Source: Acidobacteriota bacterium
GTDB lineage: Bacteria; Acidobacteriota; Terriglobia; Bryobacterales; Bryobacteraceae
NCBI GenBank assembly: GCA_014584705.1
Contig: JACTMJ010000021.1
Coordinates: 124,001 to 188,000, forward strand
Direction: 5' to 3'
DNA length: 64,000 nucleotides
Shown here in pieces: positions 35,847-47,325 of this stretch. Below the pieces are notes generated by a model. The model was given only the letters and a program-made list of their open reading frames with translations. It did not search any database and was not told the DNA's origin. A program made the position numbers and the translations under genes. The first letter of the stretch is position 1; the number at the start of each line of letters is the position of its first letter.

Positions 35847-37214
35847 TCATCCTGTCGCGAACTCCAGGCTAAGTTTCCCCTGCTGCTTCCGCGGCGGCGT
35901 ATGCTGCGTCCGCATGACGCCTTCCAGTTTCGCCACCAGCTTCGCGTGCGATGCAGCCACATCCCGGGTTTCCCCAGGATCGCTACTCAGATCGTAGAGT
36001 TCGACGGGCTTCTGCGGGCCCGGCCGCACGGCCTTCCACTTACCCGCCCGAACGGCCTGCTGCATCGCATCCAGGCGGTAGCGCTGGTTCCGGAAATCGT
36101 ACTGGAAGAACTCCCAGTACAAGGGTCGCTCCGCGTCGAACGCCTTCCCCCTCAAGAGCGGAACCACGGACCGCCCGTCCAGTCCGCGCGGCGCCGTCGC
36201 TCCCGCAATCTCGCAGGCTGTCGGGAAGAAGTCGTAGAAAGTCCATGGCACGGAACTCTCTGATTTCGGCTTCACCGCGCCCGGCCAGCGCACCATCATC
36301 GGAACGCGGATGCCGCCCTCATACAGGTTGCCCTTCGCGCCGCGCAGAGGTCCATTGCTTTCAAAGCGGTCAAACCCGCGGGACTTCGCCCCCACGCCAC
36401 CGTTATCGCTCGTGAGAAACACCACCGTATTCTCTGCCAGTCCGTTTTCTTTCAGCGCTTCGAGTAAGCGGCCAAAGTGGGTATCCGCCCTCGTCACCAT
36501 GGCGGCATAGGTCTTCTCAACATCGTTCCACGGCTCGTTCTCGTAAGGTGTCACGCTCGGAATTTCGTACTTCCCGTGGGGCAGCGTCCAGCAGGCATAG
36601 AGGAAGAAAGGCTCGCCGCGATACCGCCGCACGAAATCGATCGTCTTCTCGGCGATCCGGTCGGCGCTGTAATCGCTTCCCCGCCCGTCATGGTTCCCCT
36701 TGAGCGGATCTGCCCGGTCATTGCTCCACAGGAAATCGGGGTAGTAGCTATGCGCATGGACCTGGTGCAGATAGCCGTAAAATTCGTCGAATCCGTGCTT
36801 CCACGGCACGCCGTCCGTGCGGATATCGCCGAGCCCCCACTTGCCGAACGCGCCCGTCGCATAACCGGCCTGCTTCAGCGCGGACGCCACCGTTCGGTCG
36901 CTTGCAAGCAGAGGCATCGTGCCAGCGTTCGTCCGGATGCTGCCATGGCCGGAGTGCATCCCCGTCATCAGCGTGCATCGCGAAGGGGCGCACACGGCCG
37001 AACCCGCATAGCAATCCGTGAACCGCAATCCTTCGACGGCGAACTTGTCGACGTTCGGCGTACGGATGAGCTTCTGGCCATAGCAGCCGAAGTCTCCGTA
37101 CCCCAGATCGTCCAGCATGACGTAAACAATGTTAGGCGGTCGGCGCTGAGCCGCATTGGCCGTCCAGCCTGCCGCCGCCGCGCCCGAAGAGAAGAGAAAC
37201 TGCCGTCGTTCCAT
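35847..37214 (-). CDS. secreted type I sulfatase
   Basis: ATG 37214 gives 455 residues beginning with a hydrophobic, probably Tat-like signal (ERRQFLFSSGAAAAGW). The formylglycine signature CAPSR is at 75-79 with Cys75 the residue modified, and the calcium ligands Asp35-Asp36 are in MLDDLGYG. It should remove sulfate from an ester, probably of a polysaccharide, outside the cytoplasm after oxidation of Cys75. Which formylglycine enzyme serves it is unknown; the FGE-like domain at 19072 is on a membrane kinase. Substrate unknown. Confidence 0.92.
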   Translation of the reverse strand: MERRQFLFSSGAAAAGWTANAAQRRPPNIVYVMLDDLGYGDFGCYGQKLIRTPNVDKFAVEGLRFTDCYAGSAVCAPSRCTLMTGMHSGHGSIRTNAGTMPLLASDRTVASALKQAGYATGAFGKWGLGDIRTDGVPWKHGFDEFYGYLHQVHAHSYYPDFLWSNDRADPLKGNHDGRGSDYSADRIAEKTIDFVRRYRGEPFFLYACWTLPHGKYEIPSVTPYENEPWNDVEKTYAAMVTRADTHFGRLLEALKENGLAENTVVFLTSDNGGVGAKSRGFDRFESNGPLRGAKGNLYEGGIRVPMMVRWPGAVKPKSESSVPWTFYDFFPTACEIAGATAPRGLDGRSVVPLLRGKAFDAERPLYWEFFQYDFRNQRYRLDAMQQAVRAGKWKAVRPGPQKPVELYDLSSDPGETRDVAASHAKLVAKLEGVMRTQHTPPRKQQGKLSLEFATG

Positions 37215-37331
37215 CGGCTGCATCATATCGCACACGGCTCCCGGCAAGATCGCCTGTCTTCGCTCCTCTGAATGGGCGCGCGGGGGCCGTGATTCCCGCG
37301 CCTCTACGCTAAACTGGAAGATGGTTCTTCT

Positions 37332-40181
<2,850 letters not shown>

Positions 40182-40284
40182 GGCGACTTTGCATTTCTCG
40201 CCCCATTGGCGGGAACCAACCGGGGAAAGCGCCGATCCAATCCAGCATAGGCGCGCCCAAACTCACGAAAGGGCTTATCCCGAT

Positions 40285-41322
40285 ATGATCGCCACCGCCA
40301 CTCCACGTCCACCCTTGCTTCGCCTTCGACGCACGGCATCTCTAGGCGCTCTGACCTTGTTGTTCTGCGTCTCCGCGTGGGCAGCCCTTTGGACGGATCG
40401 CCTGGGAGATTTTGAGCGCCAAAGTGCCGCTTCCTACGCGCTCCAGAATCCGCGGCTCGGGCAGGAATACGGGGTCGAGGCGGCCGAGCGAGCAGAATAC
40501 AAAGCCGGGAACCGCACCTTCATCGCCACTGCCTACCAGACGGCGGATTCCACCGGTGCCACCGCCCTCTATCAATCGCTCCAGCCGCCGGGAGCCAGAC
40601 CCTCGGAGTTCGAAGCCAAAGCCCTCGAAGAAGCGTTTGCGCTTTCTTCCGTTGAGGCTGGCTCTACGACTGTAGTTCAATACCAGAATTACGTGATTGT
40701 CTTTGAGAAGGATCGCCCCACCTGGCAGGTGGTAAAGGATTATCTGGGCTACGCACCGAATTTGGGTATCTCCACGCCCCCGCCGCTCCCTGGCTATTTG
40801 CCCCGGGAGTTCATCGTTCCCGGCTCGGAGCGGTACATTCTGGGGCCGGAATCGCTGGGCCTTTACCTTCCCGAGGTCCCGGCGGGCGTTGCGGCATTCA
40901 GCCTGGGGGCGGAAGGACAAATTGCCGAGTATGAAGCGGACGGCAACCGGCTGAAACTGGCCATCCTCTCCTATCCCACGCCGCAGATGGCTCGCAAGAA
41001 GCTCGAAGAGTATCAATCCCTTGGGAACCCGGTCCTAAAGCGCGATGGAACCCTCATCGTCTTTGTCGCCTCCCCTTCCAACCGGGATTTTGCGGAAAAG
41101 GTTGTCTCGCGCGTTCGCTACCGCGCCGCCGTCACCGTGAATGAGAAACTGACGTCTCCAGCGGAAGAATTCCGTCGGCTCATTATCAACATCGTCATCC
41201 TGGTTTTGGTGCTGATCACCCTTGCGGCCGTCGCCGGAATCGCGTTCGGCGGGCTGCGCTTTCTGCGGCGGAAGAATTCCTCAGCCGACGCCGACGATTT
41301 CCTTCGCCTGCGCATCGACTAA
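40285..41322 (+). CDS. membrane-anchored protein of unknown function (Acidobacteria-type)
   Basis: ATG 40285 gives 345 residues; the open frame upstream overlaps secA and is rejected. A signal or anchor helix (about 16-34) leads to an extracytoplasmic domain of about 240 residues, then a transmembrane helix (about 300-322, IINIVILVLVLITLAAVAGIA) and a short basic cytosolic tail. The domain resembles uncharacterised Acidobacteria proteins, possibly the DUF6599 type, but I am not sure. It may share a transcript with secA, 104 nt upstream. Confidence 0.7.
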   Translation: MIATATPRPPLLRLRRTASLGALTLLFCVSAWAALWTDRLGDFERQSAASYALQNPRLGQEYGVEAAERAEYKAGNRTFIATAYQTADSTGATALYQSLQPPGARPSEFEAKALEEAFALSSVEAGSTTVVQYQNYVIVFEKDRPTWQVVKDYLGYAPNLGISTPPPLPGYLPREFIVPGSERYILGPESLGLYLPEVPAGVAAFSLGAEGQIAEYEADGNRLKLAILSYPTPQMARKKLEEYQSLGNPVLKRDGTLIVFVASPSNRDFAEKVVSRVRYRAAVTVNEKLTSPAEEFRRLIINIVILVLVLITLAAVAGIAFGGLRFLRRKNSSADADDFLRLRID

Positions 41323-41476
41323 ATTTTTTTGGTGGGTACGCTGGAGATCCCGGACCAAATCCACGGGAATCGAAGTCGTTTGAATTCTGAAGCATACCCT
41401 GCCCGGTGCCGGAACCGCTTCCGCGACATCCCGTCCGGGGCGCGGAAGAACTTCAAGTACTACAAATGTAATTTAC

Positions 41477-41505
41477 TTGACTTCATTCGTGGAGGGTCAT
41501 AAGAT
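41477..41505 (+). promoter_or_regulatory. near-consensus sigma70 promoter
   Basis: TTGACT (41477-41482), a 17-nt spacer and TAAGAT (41500-41505), just downstream of no gene and about 275 nt upstream of the rnj start. Confidence 0.65.
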
Positions 41506-41511
41506 CCAACC

Positions 41512-41626
41512 AAAGGGTTTTGACGGTCTGAAGTTCTCGTCGAAACCGATTCTCCCAAACGAACACCAGCAATGGTAGTGTGTTACGGGGAGTTCCGCCG
41601 GAAAGGCTGGAACTCCCCGTTTCTCA
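41512..41626 (+). ncRNA. candidate small RNA upstream of rnj
   Basis: The predicted transcript begins about 7 nt after the -10 box and ends at a 12-bp hairpin (ACGGGGAGTTCC with GGAACTCCCCGT, 12-nt loop) followed by TTTCTC. It would be about 115 nt, and no ORF of note is inside. It could be a free sRNA or an attenuated leader of rnj. Confidence 0.5.
41585..41625 (+). terminator. intrinsic terminator-like hairpin
   Basis: A perfect 12-bp stem (41585-41596 with 41609-41620) closed by a 12-nt loop and followed by a short T-rich run. It would end the candidate sRNA transcript. Confidence 0.65.
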
Positions 41627-41779
41627 TTGAAGGCTCCCGAAATCTTCACGATTTACTCCCTCTTGCAAACCATTGATTCTACATACCATCCTGCTCTCTC
41701 GAAGCGGGCTTTCGCCCCAGAGCCGCTAGATCGTCCACTCCGGGAGGGGCCGAGTTCTTTATAATCGAGGTTAAGCTCC

Positions 41780-43450
41780 ATGCCAGACGCCAAGCTTCAG
41801 GTCATCCCCTTAGGTGGGCTCGGTGAGTTCGGAATGAACTGCACCGCATTGCGATACGGGGACGACATCCTCGTGATCGACGCCGGAATGATGTTCCCGG
41901 AGGACGAGATGTTCGGGGTGGACATCGTCGCCCCAGACTTCAAGTTTTTGCTCGCCAACCGGGAGCATGTGCGCGCCGTTGTCCTCACCCATGGCCACGA
42001 AGATCACATCGGCGGCCTGCCTTTCCTCCTCTCGAAGCTGCCTCTGCCCGTCTATGGCACGCCGTTCACCCTCTCGTTGGTCGAGCGTCGCCTGGATGAG
42101 CACGAATTGACCGAGGAAGCCGACTTCCACGAAGTCACCGCGGGCGATATCGTGGAAATCGGCCCGTTCAAGGTGGAGTTCATCCACGTTACCCACTCCA
42201 TCCCCAGCGCGGTGGCGCTCGCGATTACCACCCCCCTGGGCGTGGTGATCCATACGGGTGACTTTAAGGTAGATCCCACGCCGCCGGATCGCATTCCCTT
42301 TGACCTCCATAAGTTCGCGGAGTATGGGAAAAAGGGCGTATTACTACTCTTGTCGGATTCCACCAACTCAGACCGTCCCGGTTATTCCGAAAGTGAGCTG
42401 GCGGTAATACCCCGCTTCGAAGAACTCCTGCACCGGGCCGAAGGCCGGGTGGTGGTCTCCTGCTTCAGCTCCTCCGTCCATCGCGTGCAGATTCTCTTGA
42501 ATGCAGCGGCCGCCTTCGGGCGAAAAGTCGCCTTCCTGGGGCGGAGCGTGAACCAGGTCCTCGAAATTGCTCACGGCCATGGCTTACTCGAAATTCCTGA
42601 CGGTATCTTATTGCGTCCGCAAGATATCATGCTCTCTGACCCTTCCCGCGTGCTTGTGGTTGCCTCCGGAACCCAGGGGGAACCGATGTCCGCGCTGGCC
42701 CGGGTGGCGGTGGATAGCCACAAGCACCTGAAATTGGGCAGCGACGACATGGTCGTGATGAGCGCCCGCATCATTCCCGGAAACGAGAAGGGCATCTTCC
42801 GGATGATCAACCACATCTCGCGGCGCGGAGCCCAAACCGTGTACGGAGCCATGGCTCCGCCCGTCCACGTCTCCGGGCACGGCAGCGCCGAGGAGCTGCG
42901 CCTCATCCTGAACCTCGTGCGACCCCGTTATTTTGTGCCCATTCACGGCGAACATCGACAATTGTCGAAACACGCCTCGCTCGCTTCCCACCTTTCGGAT
43001 TCCTCCCTGGAAAGAACTTTCATCCTGGAAACGGGCGATTGCCTGGAAGTGGACGAGCGCGGAGCCTACCGCGCGGACCCCGTCCCGGTTGGGCGGATCT
43101 GCATCGATTCCGGAACTGTAGACGAAGTCGTCGAAGAACTCGTCATCCGGGACCGCCGCAATCTCTCGGAAGATGGCTTCGTGATTCCCATCGTGGCAGT
43201 GGACCACCTGAGCGGGAATTCCGACGGATTGCCGGAAGTCGTTTCTCGTGGCTTCATATCCGGCGAAGATGGCGCGTCCATCATGAAGGAAGCCCGCCAG
43301 GTGGTGGCGCAGACCTTGAGCAGTTCCACCGCCGAGGAAAAGGGCGATCTTGGCGTTATCCAGGAAAAGATTCGCGTCGATTTGCGGCGCTTCCTCACGA
43401 AGAAGACTTCCCGGCGTCCCTTGGTGCTGCCGGTGATCCTCGAGTTCTAG
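41780..43450 (+). CDS. rnj: ribonuclease J
   Basis: The 556-residue beta-CASP metallo-beta-lactamase carries motif 2 HGHEDHIGG and the later metal ligands in VTHSIPSAV and TGDFKVD, the beta-CASP domain (about 210-370) and the closing HVSGHGS. This is RNase J, which has 5'-3' exonuclease and endonuclease activity in mRNA and rRNA processing. The C-terminal domain is present, so it should be full length. The transcript may start at or be attenuated by the candidate sRNA region. A cyclophilin gene follows after about 90 nt. Confidence 0.95.
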   Translation: MPDAKLQVIPLGGLGEFGMNCTALRYGDDILVIDAGMMFPEDEMFGVDIVAPDFKFLLANREHVRAVVLTHGHEDHIGGLPFLLSKLPLPVYGTPFTLSLVERRLDEHELTEEADFHEVTAGDIVEIGPFKVEFIHVTHSIPSAVALAITTPLGVVIHTGDFKVDPTPPDRIPFDLHKFAEYGKKGVLLLLSDSTNSDRPGYSESELAVIPRFEELLHRAEGRVVVSCFSSSVHRVQILLNAAAAFGRKVAFLGRSVNQVLEIAHGHGLLEIPDGILLRPQDIMLSDPSRVLVVASGTQGEPMSALARVAVDSHKHLKLGSDDMVVMSARIIPGNEKGIFRMINHISRRGAQTVYGAMAPPVHVSGHGSAEELRLILNLVRPRYFVPIHGEHRQLSKHASLASHLSDSSLERTFILETGDCLEVDERGAYRADPVPVGRICIDSGTVDEVVEELVIRDRRNLSEDGFVIPIVAVDHLSGNSDGLPEVVSRGFISGEDGASIMKEARQVVAQTLSSSTAEEKGDLGVIQEKIRVDLRRFLTKKTSRRPLVLPVILEF

Positions 43451-43537
43451 GGAAAGTTTGCAGCTTCAAATCCGGTACACTGAGACAGTCGCCGCGGCGG
43501 CCGAGCCCCGCATTGCGGCCAGGCAAGGAGAATTACT

Positions 43538-44020
43538 TTGGCACAGTCCTATAGCACGCCACCCGCGATGGCGATCGATCCCGAGAAGAAGTACACGGCA
43601 ACCTTCACCACCTCGCGTGGCCAGATTGTTTGCGAGTTGTTTGCGAAGGAAGCACCCCGCACGGTGAACAATTTCGTCTTCCTCGCCAAGGAAGGCTTCT
43701 ACGATGGCACCACATTCCATCGGGTAATCGCGGACTTCATGATCCAAGGCGGTGACCCCACCGGTACGGGCCGCGGCGGCCCAGGTTACCGCTTCGAGGA
43801 TGAATTCGAAGGCAACCCTCACGTTCACAAGGTTGGTTCTCTCTCGATGGCGAACGCCGGGCCCAACACCAACGGTAGCCAGTTTTTCATCACCCACATC
43901 GCCACGGATTGGCTGAACGGGAAACACACCGTCTTCGGCCAGGTTCTTAGCGGCCAGGAGATCGTGGACGCCACGGCACAGGGCGACACGCTCACCTCCG
44001 TCACCATCTCGGAAGCCTAG
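43538..44020 (+). CDS. peptidyl-prolyl cis-trans isomerase, cyclophilin type
   Basis: The 160-residue protein has the cyclophilin catalytic motifs [14 protein letters not shown] (Arg and Gln) and [16 protein letters not shown], without a signal peptide, so it is cytosolic. The start is a TTG at 43538, supported by AAGGAG 6 nt upstream; the first Met in frame lies inside the N-terminal tail. The active-site Trp of PpiA is replaced within [11 protein letters not shown], as in short bacterial members. It is probably co-transcribed with the following DUF1080 gene (12 nt). Confidence 0.93.
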   Translation: MAQSYSTPPAMAIDPEKKYTATFTTSRGQIVCELFAKEAPRTVNNFVFLAKEGFYDGTTFHRVIADFMIQGGDPTGTGRGGPGYRFEDEFEGNPHVHKVGSLSMANAGPNTNGSQFFITHIATDWLNGKHTVFGQVLSGQEIVDATAQGDTLTSVTISEA

Positions 44021-44031
44021 GGGAGGGTCCC

Positions 44032-45042
44032 ATGCACTGCCGGCTTCGGCTTTACCGGGATTTCCGCGCCGTGGCGAAGCGGCTCTCCCGCTTGCCGCTG
44101 CTGGCGATCACTCTTTTCCTCGCGAGCGTCGGAGCCAAAGTCTGGGCGGCGGAGCCTGCGGGGCCTCCCCCCGCTCCGAAGCCGGCCCTATCGGAGGCCG
44201 AACGCGAGCAGGGTTGGGCGCTGCTCTTCGACGGGGAAACCTTCAATGGATGGAAGGGCGTCAACACGCCCGACTTTCCTTATAACGGCTGGAGGGTGGA
44301 GAACGGTTACATCCGAACGATCATCCCTGGGCCTGCCGGCGATATCATCACAACCGGCACTTACCGCGATTTTGATCTCCGGTTCTCCTGGCGCATCGAG
44401 AAGGGCGGTAACTCCGGCGTTAAGTACCTGGTGGCGGAGGGCCGTCCGGAGCCCAACATCCCGTCCGTTCGCCTGGAAAAACTCCCGCGCCTGTTTCTGT
44501 ATCTCGTGGGGATGTGCGCGGCGATCTATTTGCTGTTGCGCCGCCGCTCCCTCGCACGCTCGCTGCCGGTGCGGGTTCTGGCAATCGCCGTCGTGGTCGT
44601 GTGCGGATATTCCCTCATCAAAGGTGCGCGCGCCTATGTCGATCAGGTTACCGCCCTGCGCCATTCCGCCGTCGGCCTGGAATACCAGGTTCTCGATGAT
44701 TTCGACAATGCGGAGGTCATGTCCAATCCGAAGGCGAGCGCGGCCTCTCTCTACATCCTTTTGGAAGCCTCCGGCGACAAGGAACTCTTCCACGATGATC
44801 GCTTCAACGAAGGTCGAGTCGTGGTGCGCGGCGATCATGTGGAACATTGGCTGAATGGCAGAAAAGTGCTTTCATACAATTTGAACGATCCTCAACTTGC
44901 CGCGGCCGTGGCCCGCACCAAGTATTCCATGGTTCCCGGTTTTCTCAGCCGCAAGGGGGGCCATATCGCCTTGCAGCACCACCACAATCTGGTCTGGTTT
45001 AAGGACATTAAGATATGTCCGCTCCCTGCCGGCGGCCAATAG
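44032..45042 (+). CDS. DUF1080 beta-sandwich protein with a transmembrane hairpin inserted in the fold
   Basis: The 336-residue protein has an N-terminal signal or anchor (about 21-39) and a DUF1080 (3-keto-disaccharide hydrolase type) domain starting at LLFDGETFNGWKG (64-76). The first half ends at GGNSGVKYLV (125-134) and the second resumes at GLEYQVLDD (215-223). In normal DUF1080 these two stretches are nearly adjacent. Here about 80 residues intervene, with two hydrophobic helices (about 153-169 and 180-197) joined by an Arg-rich turn. The second half has VRGDHVEHWLNGRKVLSYNL and ends IALQHHHNLVWFKDIKI, so the fold seems complete. It would be held to the membrane by the inserted hairpin. 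Confidence 0.8.
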   Translation: MHCRLRLYRDFRAVAKRLSRLPLLAITLFLASVGAKVWAAEPAGPPPAPKPALSEAEREQGWALLFDGETFNGWKGVNTPDFPYNGWRVENGYIRTIIPGPAGDIITTGTYRDFDLRFSWRIEKGGNSGVKYLVAEGRPEPNIPSVRLEKLPRLFLYLVGMCAAIYLLLRRRSLARSLPVRVLAIAVVVVCGYSLIKGARAYVDQVTALRHSAVGLEYQVLDDFDNAEVMSNPKASAASLYILLEASGDKELFHDDRFNEGRVVVRGDHVEHWLNGRKVLSYNLNDPQLAAAVARTKYSMVPGFLSRKGGHIALQHHHNLVWFKDIKICPLPAGGQ

Positions 45043-45328
45043 CCTTCCCCCCGGGGCTCCGGCCGCGCCGCGGATACACCGGCGCGTCTCCCGCACCCCC
45101 GGAAGGTAATTCGGTTAATCATCAAAAATCCGAAACATCCCCTCCGAATTTCGTAAAGCAGATATGATTCCCGCCTATTTGTGTAAACGCTCCGCGAAAA
45201 TTACAGTCTTGTTACATCGCCGTCCCTCCGCTTATGAGGTGGATCAATCTTTTCGTATTCATGCGATGAATGCGGTCTGTTACCCTGAAAGTAGTTAATC
45301 TGCATAGGCAATTGGTGGAATTGAAATT

Positions 45329-45802
45329 ATGAGTAAGAAGCCAGGCACGGACGCGCAGAGCGTCGCCGCCCCCTCCGCCGCTAAGAAGGCAGCAGCCAAA
45401 ACGCCCGCCCGGAAGTCCGCTGCATCCGGAAAATCCGCCGCGGTTGCGGACGCCGCGGCCAAACCAACCAGGAAAAAGGCGGCAACCGCGCCGGCCGGCG
45501 CCGAACCAGCCGTGCGGAAGCCCACCAGAAAGACGGTTGCAAAGAAGGCAGCGCCGGCCGAAGCCGCCGCCCCTGTGGCAGCATCCGAAACAACGGCAAA
45601 ATCCGCCAACACCGTCCCTGTCGCGGCAGCGGCATCAGCCTCGGCTGCGCACGTCACCGTGCCGGACCCGCCTCCGATCCGGGATGAAGAGATCGCCCGT
45701 CTGGCTTACTCGTATGCGGAAGCGAGAGGCTTTCAAGGCGGCTCCCCCGACGAAGATTGGTTCCGCGCAAGGCAGGAACTGCTTCGCTTGCGCGGGCTCT
45801 AG
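45329..45802 (+). CDS. histone-H1-like Lys/Ala-rich protein with C-terminal DUF2934 domain
   Basis: The 157-residue protein has about 85 N-terminal residues made of Ala, Lys, Pro and Thr with repeats such as AAKKAAAK, TPARKSA and PTRKKAA, like the tail of histone H1 or of bacterial H1 homologs. A Ser/Ala/Val linker follows. The last 45 residues (RDEEIARLAYSYAEARGFQG then DWFRARQEL) match DUF2934. It probably binds DNA, inferred from charge and composition. Its stop overlaps that of the convergent formimidoyltransferase gene by 4 nt. Confidence 0.82.
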   Translation: MSKKPGTDAQSVAAPSAAKKAAAKTPARKSAASGKSAAVADAAAKPTRKKAATAPAGAEPAVRKPTRKTVAKKAAPAEAAAPVAASETTAKSANTVPVAAAASASAAHVTVPDPPPIRDEEIARLAYSYAEARGFQGGSPDEDWFRARQELLRLRGL

Positions 45803-46767
45803 CCTCCGGACACTTTGGGAGCGGAGGAATCCCTCTCTCCCGTCCCGTCGCGCTCGGCGATTTTCAACGCAAGCCGGTTTTCCAAAATAGAACCTTCGTT
45901 GAAGTTCATCCACCGAAGGTTCTCCCGGAACTCCTGGCTGACAGCCTTGCGCGGCACCAGGCCGATCAGTTCGCTGCCCTCCACCTCCACCCCATGCCGC
46001 GCCGCTTCGGCGGCAATGGCGTCGAAGACCATCGGCGCGGACGTGCGCTCAAAATCGGTCAGGTTCAAGGACACCTGGGTCATCCCGCGGCTGCGCAAAG
46101 GAAGCCCCAGGGCTTTTACAAACGGAAAACCTCCCGACGATTGCCGAACGGACCTCGCAATCTCCTGGGAGACCGTGAGGTCCTCAGTTCTCAGCCACAC
46201 GTTCCAGGCGATCAGAAACTTGCGCGCACTCACCGCGGTGGCGCCGGCCGTTGGGTGAAGTTCAGGTCCGCCGACGTCCGGACGCCGCGTGGGATCTTCC
46301 TTCACGGCATCGCGTAAACGCTCGAATTGTCCTTTGCGGACCGCTTCCAGATTCCGCCTATCCCCGCTCCGCGCCGCCGCTTCATAGAGATAGCAGGGCA
46401 CGCGGAAGCGCCGCCACATCTCGCTCGCGGCTCTGTGCGCCAGTTCCGCGCATTCTTCCATGGAAACCCCGCTCACCGGAATGAAGGGCAACACATCCAG
46501 TGCCCCGATGCGGGGGTGAACGCCCCGGTGACGGTTCAGGTCAATTCGCTCCACCGCAACGGCCGCTCCACGAAGCGCCGCCTCAAGCACCGCCTCCGGT
46601 TCACCCGCCACGGTCAGCACACAGCGGTGATGATCCACATCGTGCTCTTCATCCAGCAGATAGGCTCCTCTCACGGAACCGGTTGCCTCCGCGATGCTCC
46701 GGATCAGTTCCAGATCCCGGCCTTCTGAGAAATTCGGCACGCACTCGACGACGCGCTTGGACGTCAT
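45799..46767 (-). CDS. ftcD: glutamate formimidoyltransferase
   Basis: This enzyme moves the formimino group from formiminoglutamate to tetrahydrofolate in histidine breakdown. The 322-residue protein has the N-terminal ECVPNFSEGRD, the folate-site DVDHHRCVLT and GVHPRIGALDVLPFIP. It is the transferase half only, without the cyclodeaminase domain of the animal enzyme. No hut genes are next to it. A Lys/Asp-rich C-terminal tail is present. It overlaps the histone-like gene tail to tail. Confidence 0.93.
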   Translation of the reverse strand: MTSKRVVECVPNFSEGRDLELIRSIAEATGSVRGAYLLDEEHDVDHHRCVLTVAGEPEAVLEAALRGAAVAVERIDLNRHRGVHPRIGALDVLPFIPVSGVSMEECAELAHRAASEMWRRFRVPCYLYEAAARSGDRRNLEAVRKGQFERLRDAVKEDPTRRPDVGGPELHPTAGATAVSARKFLIAWNVWLRTEDLTVSQEIARSVRQSSGGFPFVKALGLPLRSRGMTQVSLNLTDFERTSAPMVFDAIAAEAARHGVEVEGSELIGLVPRKAVSQEFRENLRWMNFNEGSILENRLALKIAERDGTGERDSSAPKVSGG

Positions 46768-46934
46768 TCACTCCTCCGCTGCCCAGATGGTGCGCGTCGC
46801 GGCTGCTTGAACCCGCCACCCGCTCCGCTTGCTATTATCGCCGGACCGGCCACTTCTCAAACCCCGACGGTGAACCTGACGAGCCTTCCTCCCCGGGGTC
46901 CCGCGTTGACGCCCTGATTGCGAACTCGCTATGG

Positions 46935-47200
46935 TGAAGACGTGCTGGTACGCGCACTGCCCCGCGGGCGGACGCGTTGAAAAGGGAACCCGGTGGGAAT
47001 CCGGGGCTGCCCCGCAGCGGTAAGAAGGAACGAACACCGCAAGATCGCACTGGCTTCCCGCCGCCGGAAACTCCGCCGGAACGGGAAGTTGGGAAGCGGC
47101 GGTAAGTAGGAAGGAGTCGGGAAGTCGCTCCGAGACGGAAACGAGTACCCGCAAGAATCGCCTTCAAAGTCCGAAGACCTGCCGCACCGTGTGAAGGTAG
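46935..47200 (+). ncRNA. cobalamin (B12) riboswitch
   Basis: The conserved core is visible: AAAAGGGAACCCGGTGGGAA (46978-46997 region), the GGCTGCCCCGCAGCGGTAA element just after, and the B12 box AGTCCGAAGACCTGCC (47167-47182). The lengthened peripheral arm with a GC-rich hairpin near 47060-47105 is usual for the class. It lies upstream of a btuF gene, which fits repression by adenosylcobalamin. The 47183-47325 stretch after it is the expression platform; no clear terminator was found there. Confidence 0.92.
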
Positions 47201-47325
47201 CTGCGAGGCTGATTGTCCGCGCACCTGCTTTTCCGCGATCCAAGTGCCCCGAGGGGGAGGCCAAGGTGGGTTCATTCCGTTCACGAGCACGGACGCATTC
47301 GCTAGTGTGGTCGATTCGATTCCGC

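Larger units (their letters stand above)
41323..41779. other. 457-nt gap holding a promoter, hairpin and candidate sRNA
   Basis: The gap before rnj has no credible protein-coding frame. It contains a near-consensus promoter at 41477-41505 and a terminator hairpin at 41585-41620. TATAAT at 41760-41765 may be an rnj promoter element but lacks a good -35. Confidence 0.6.
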
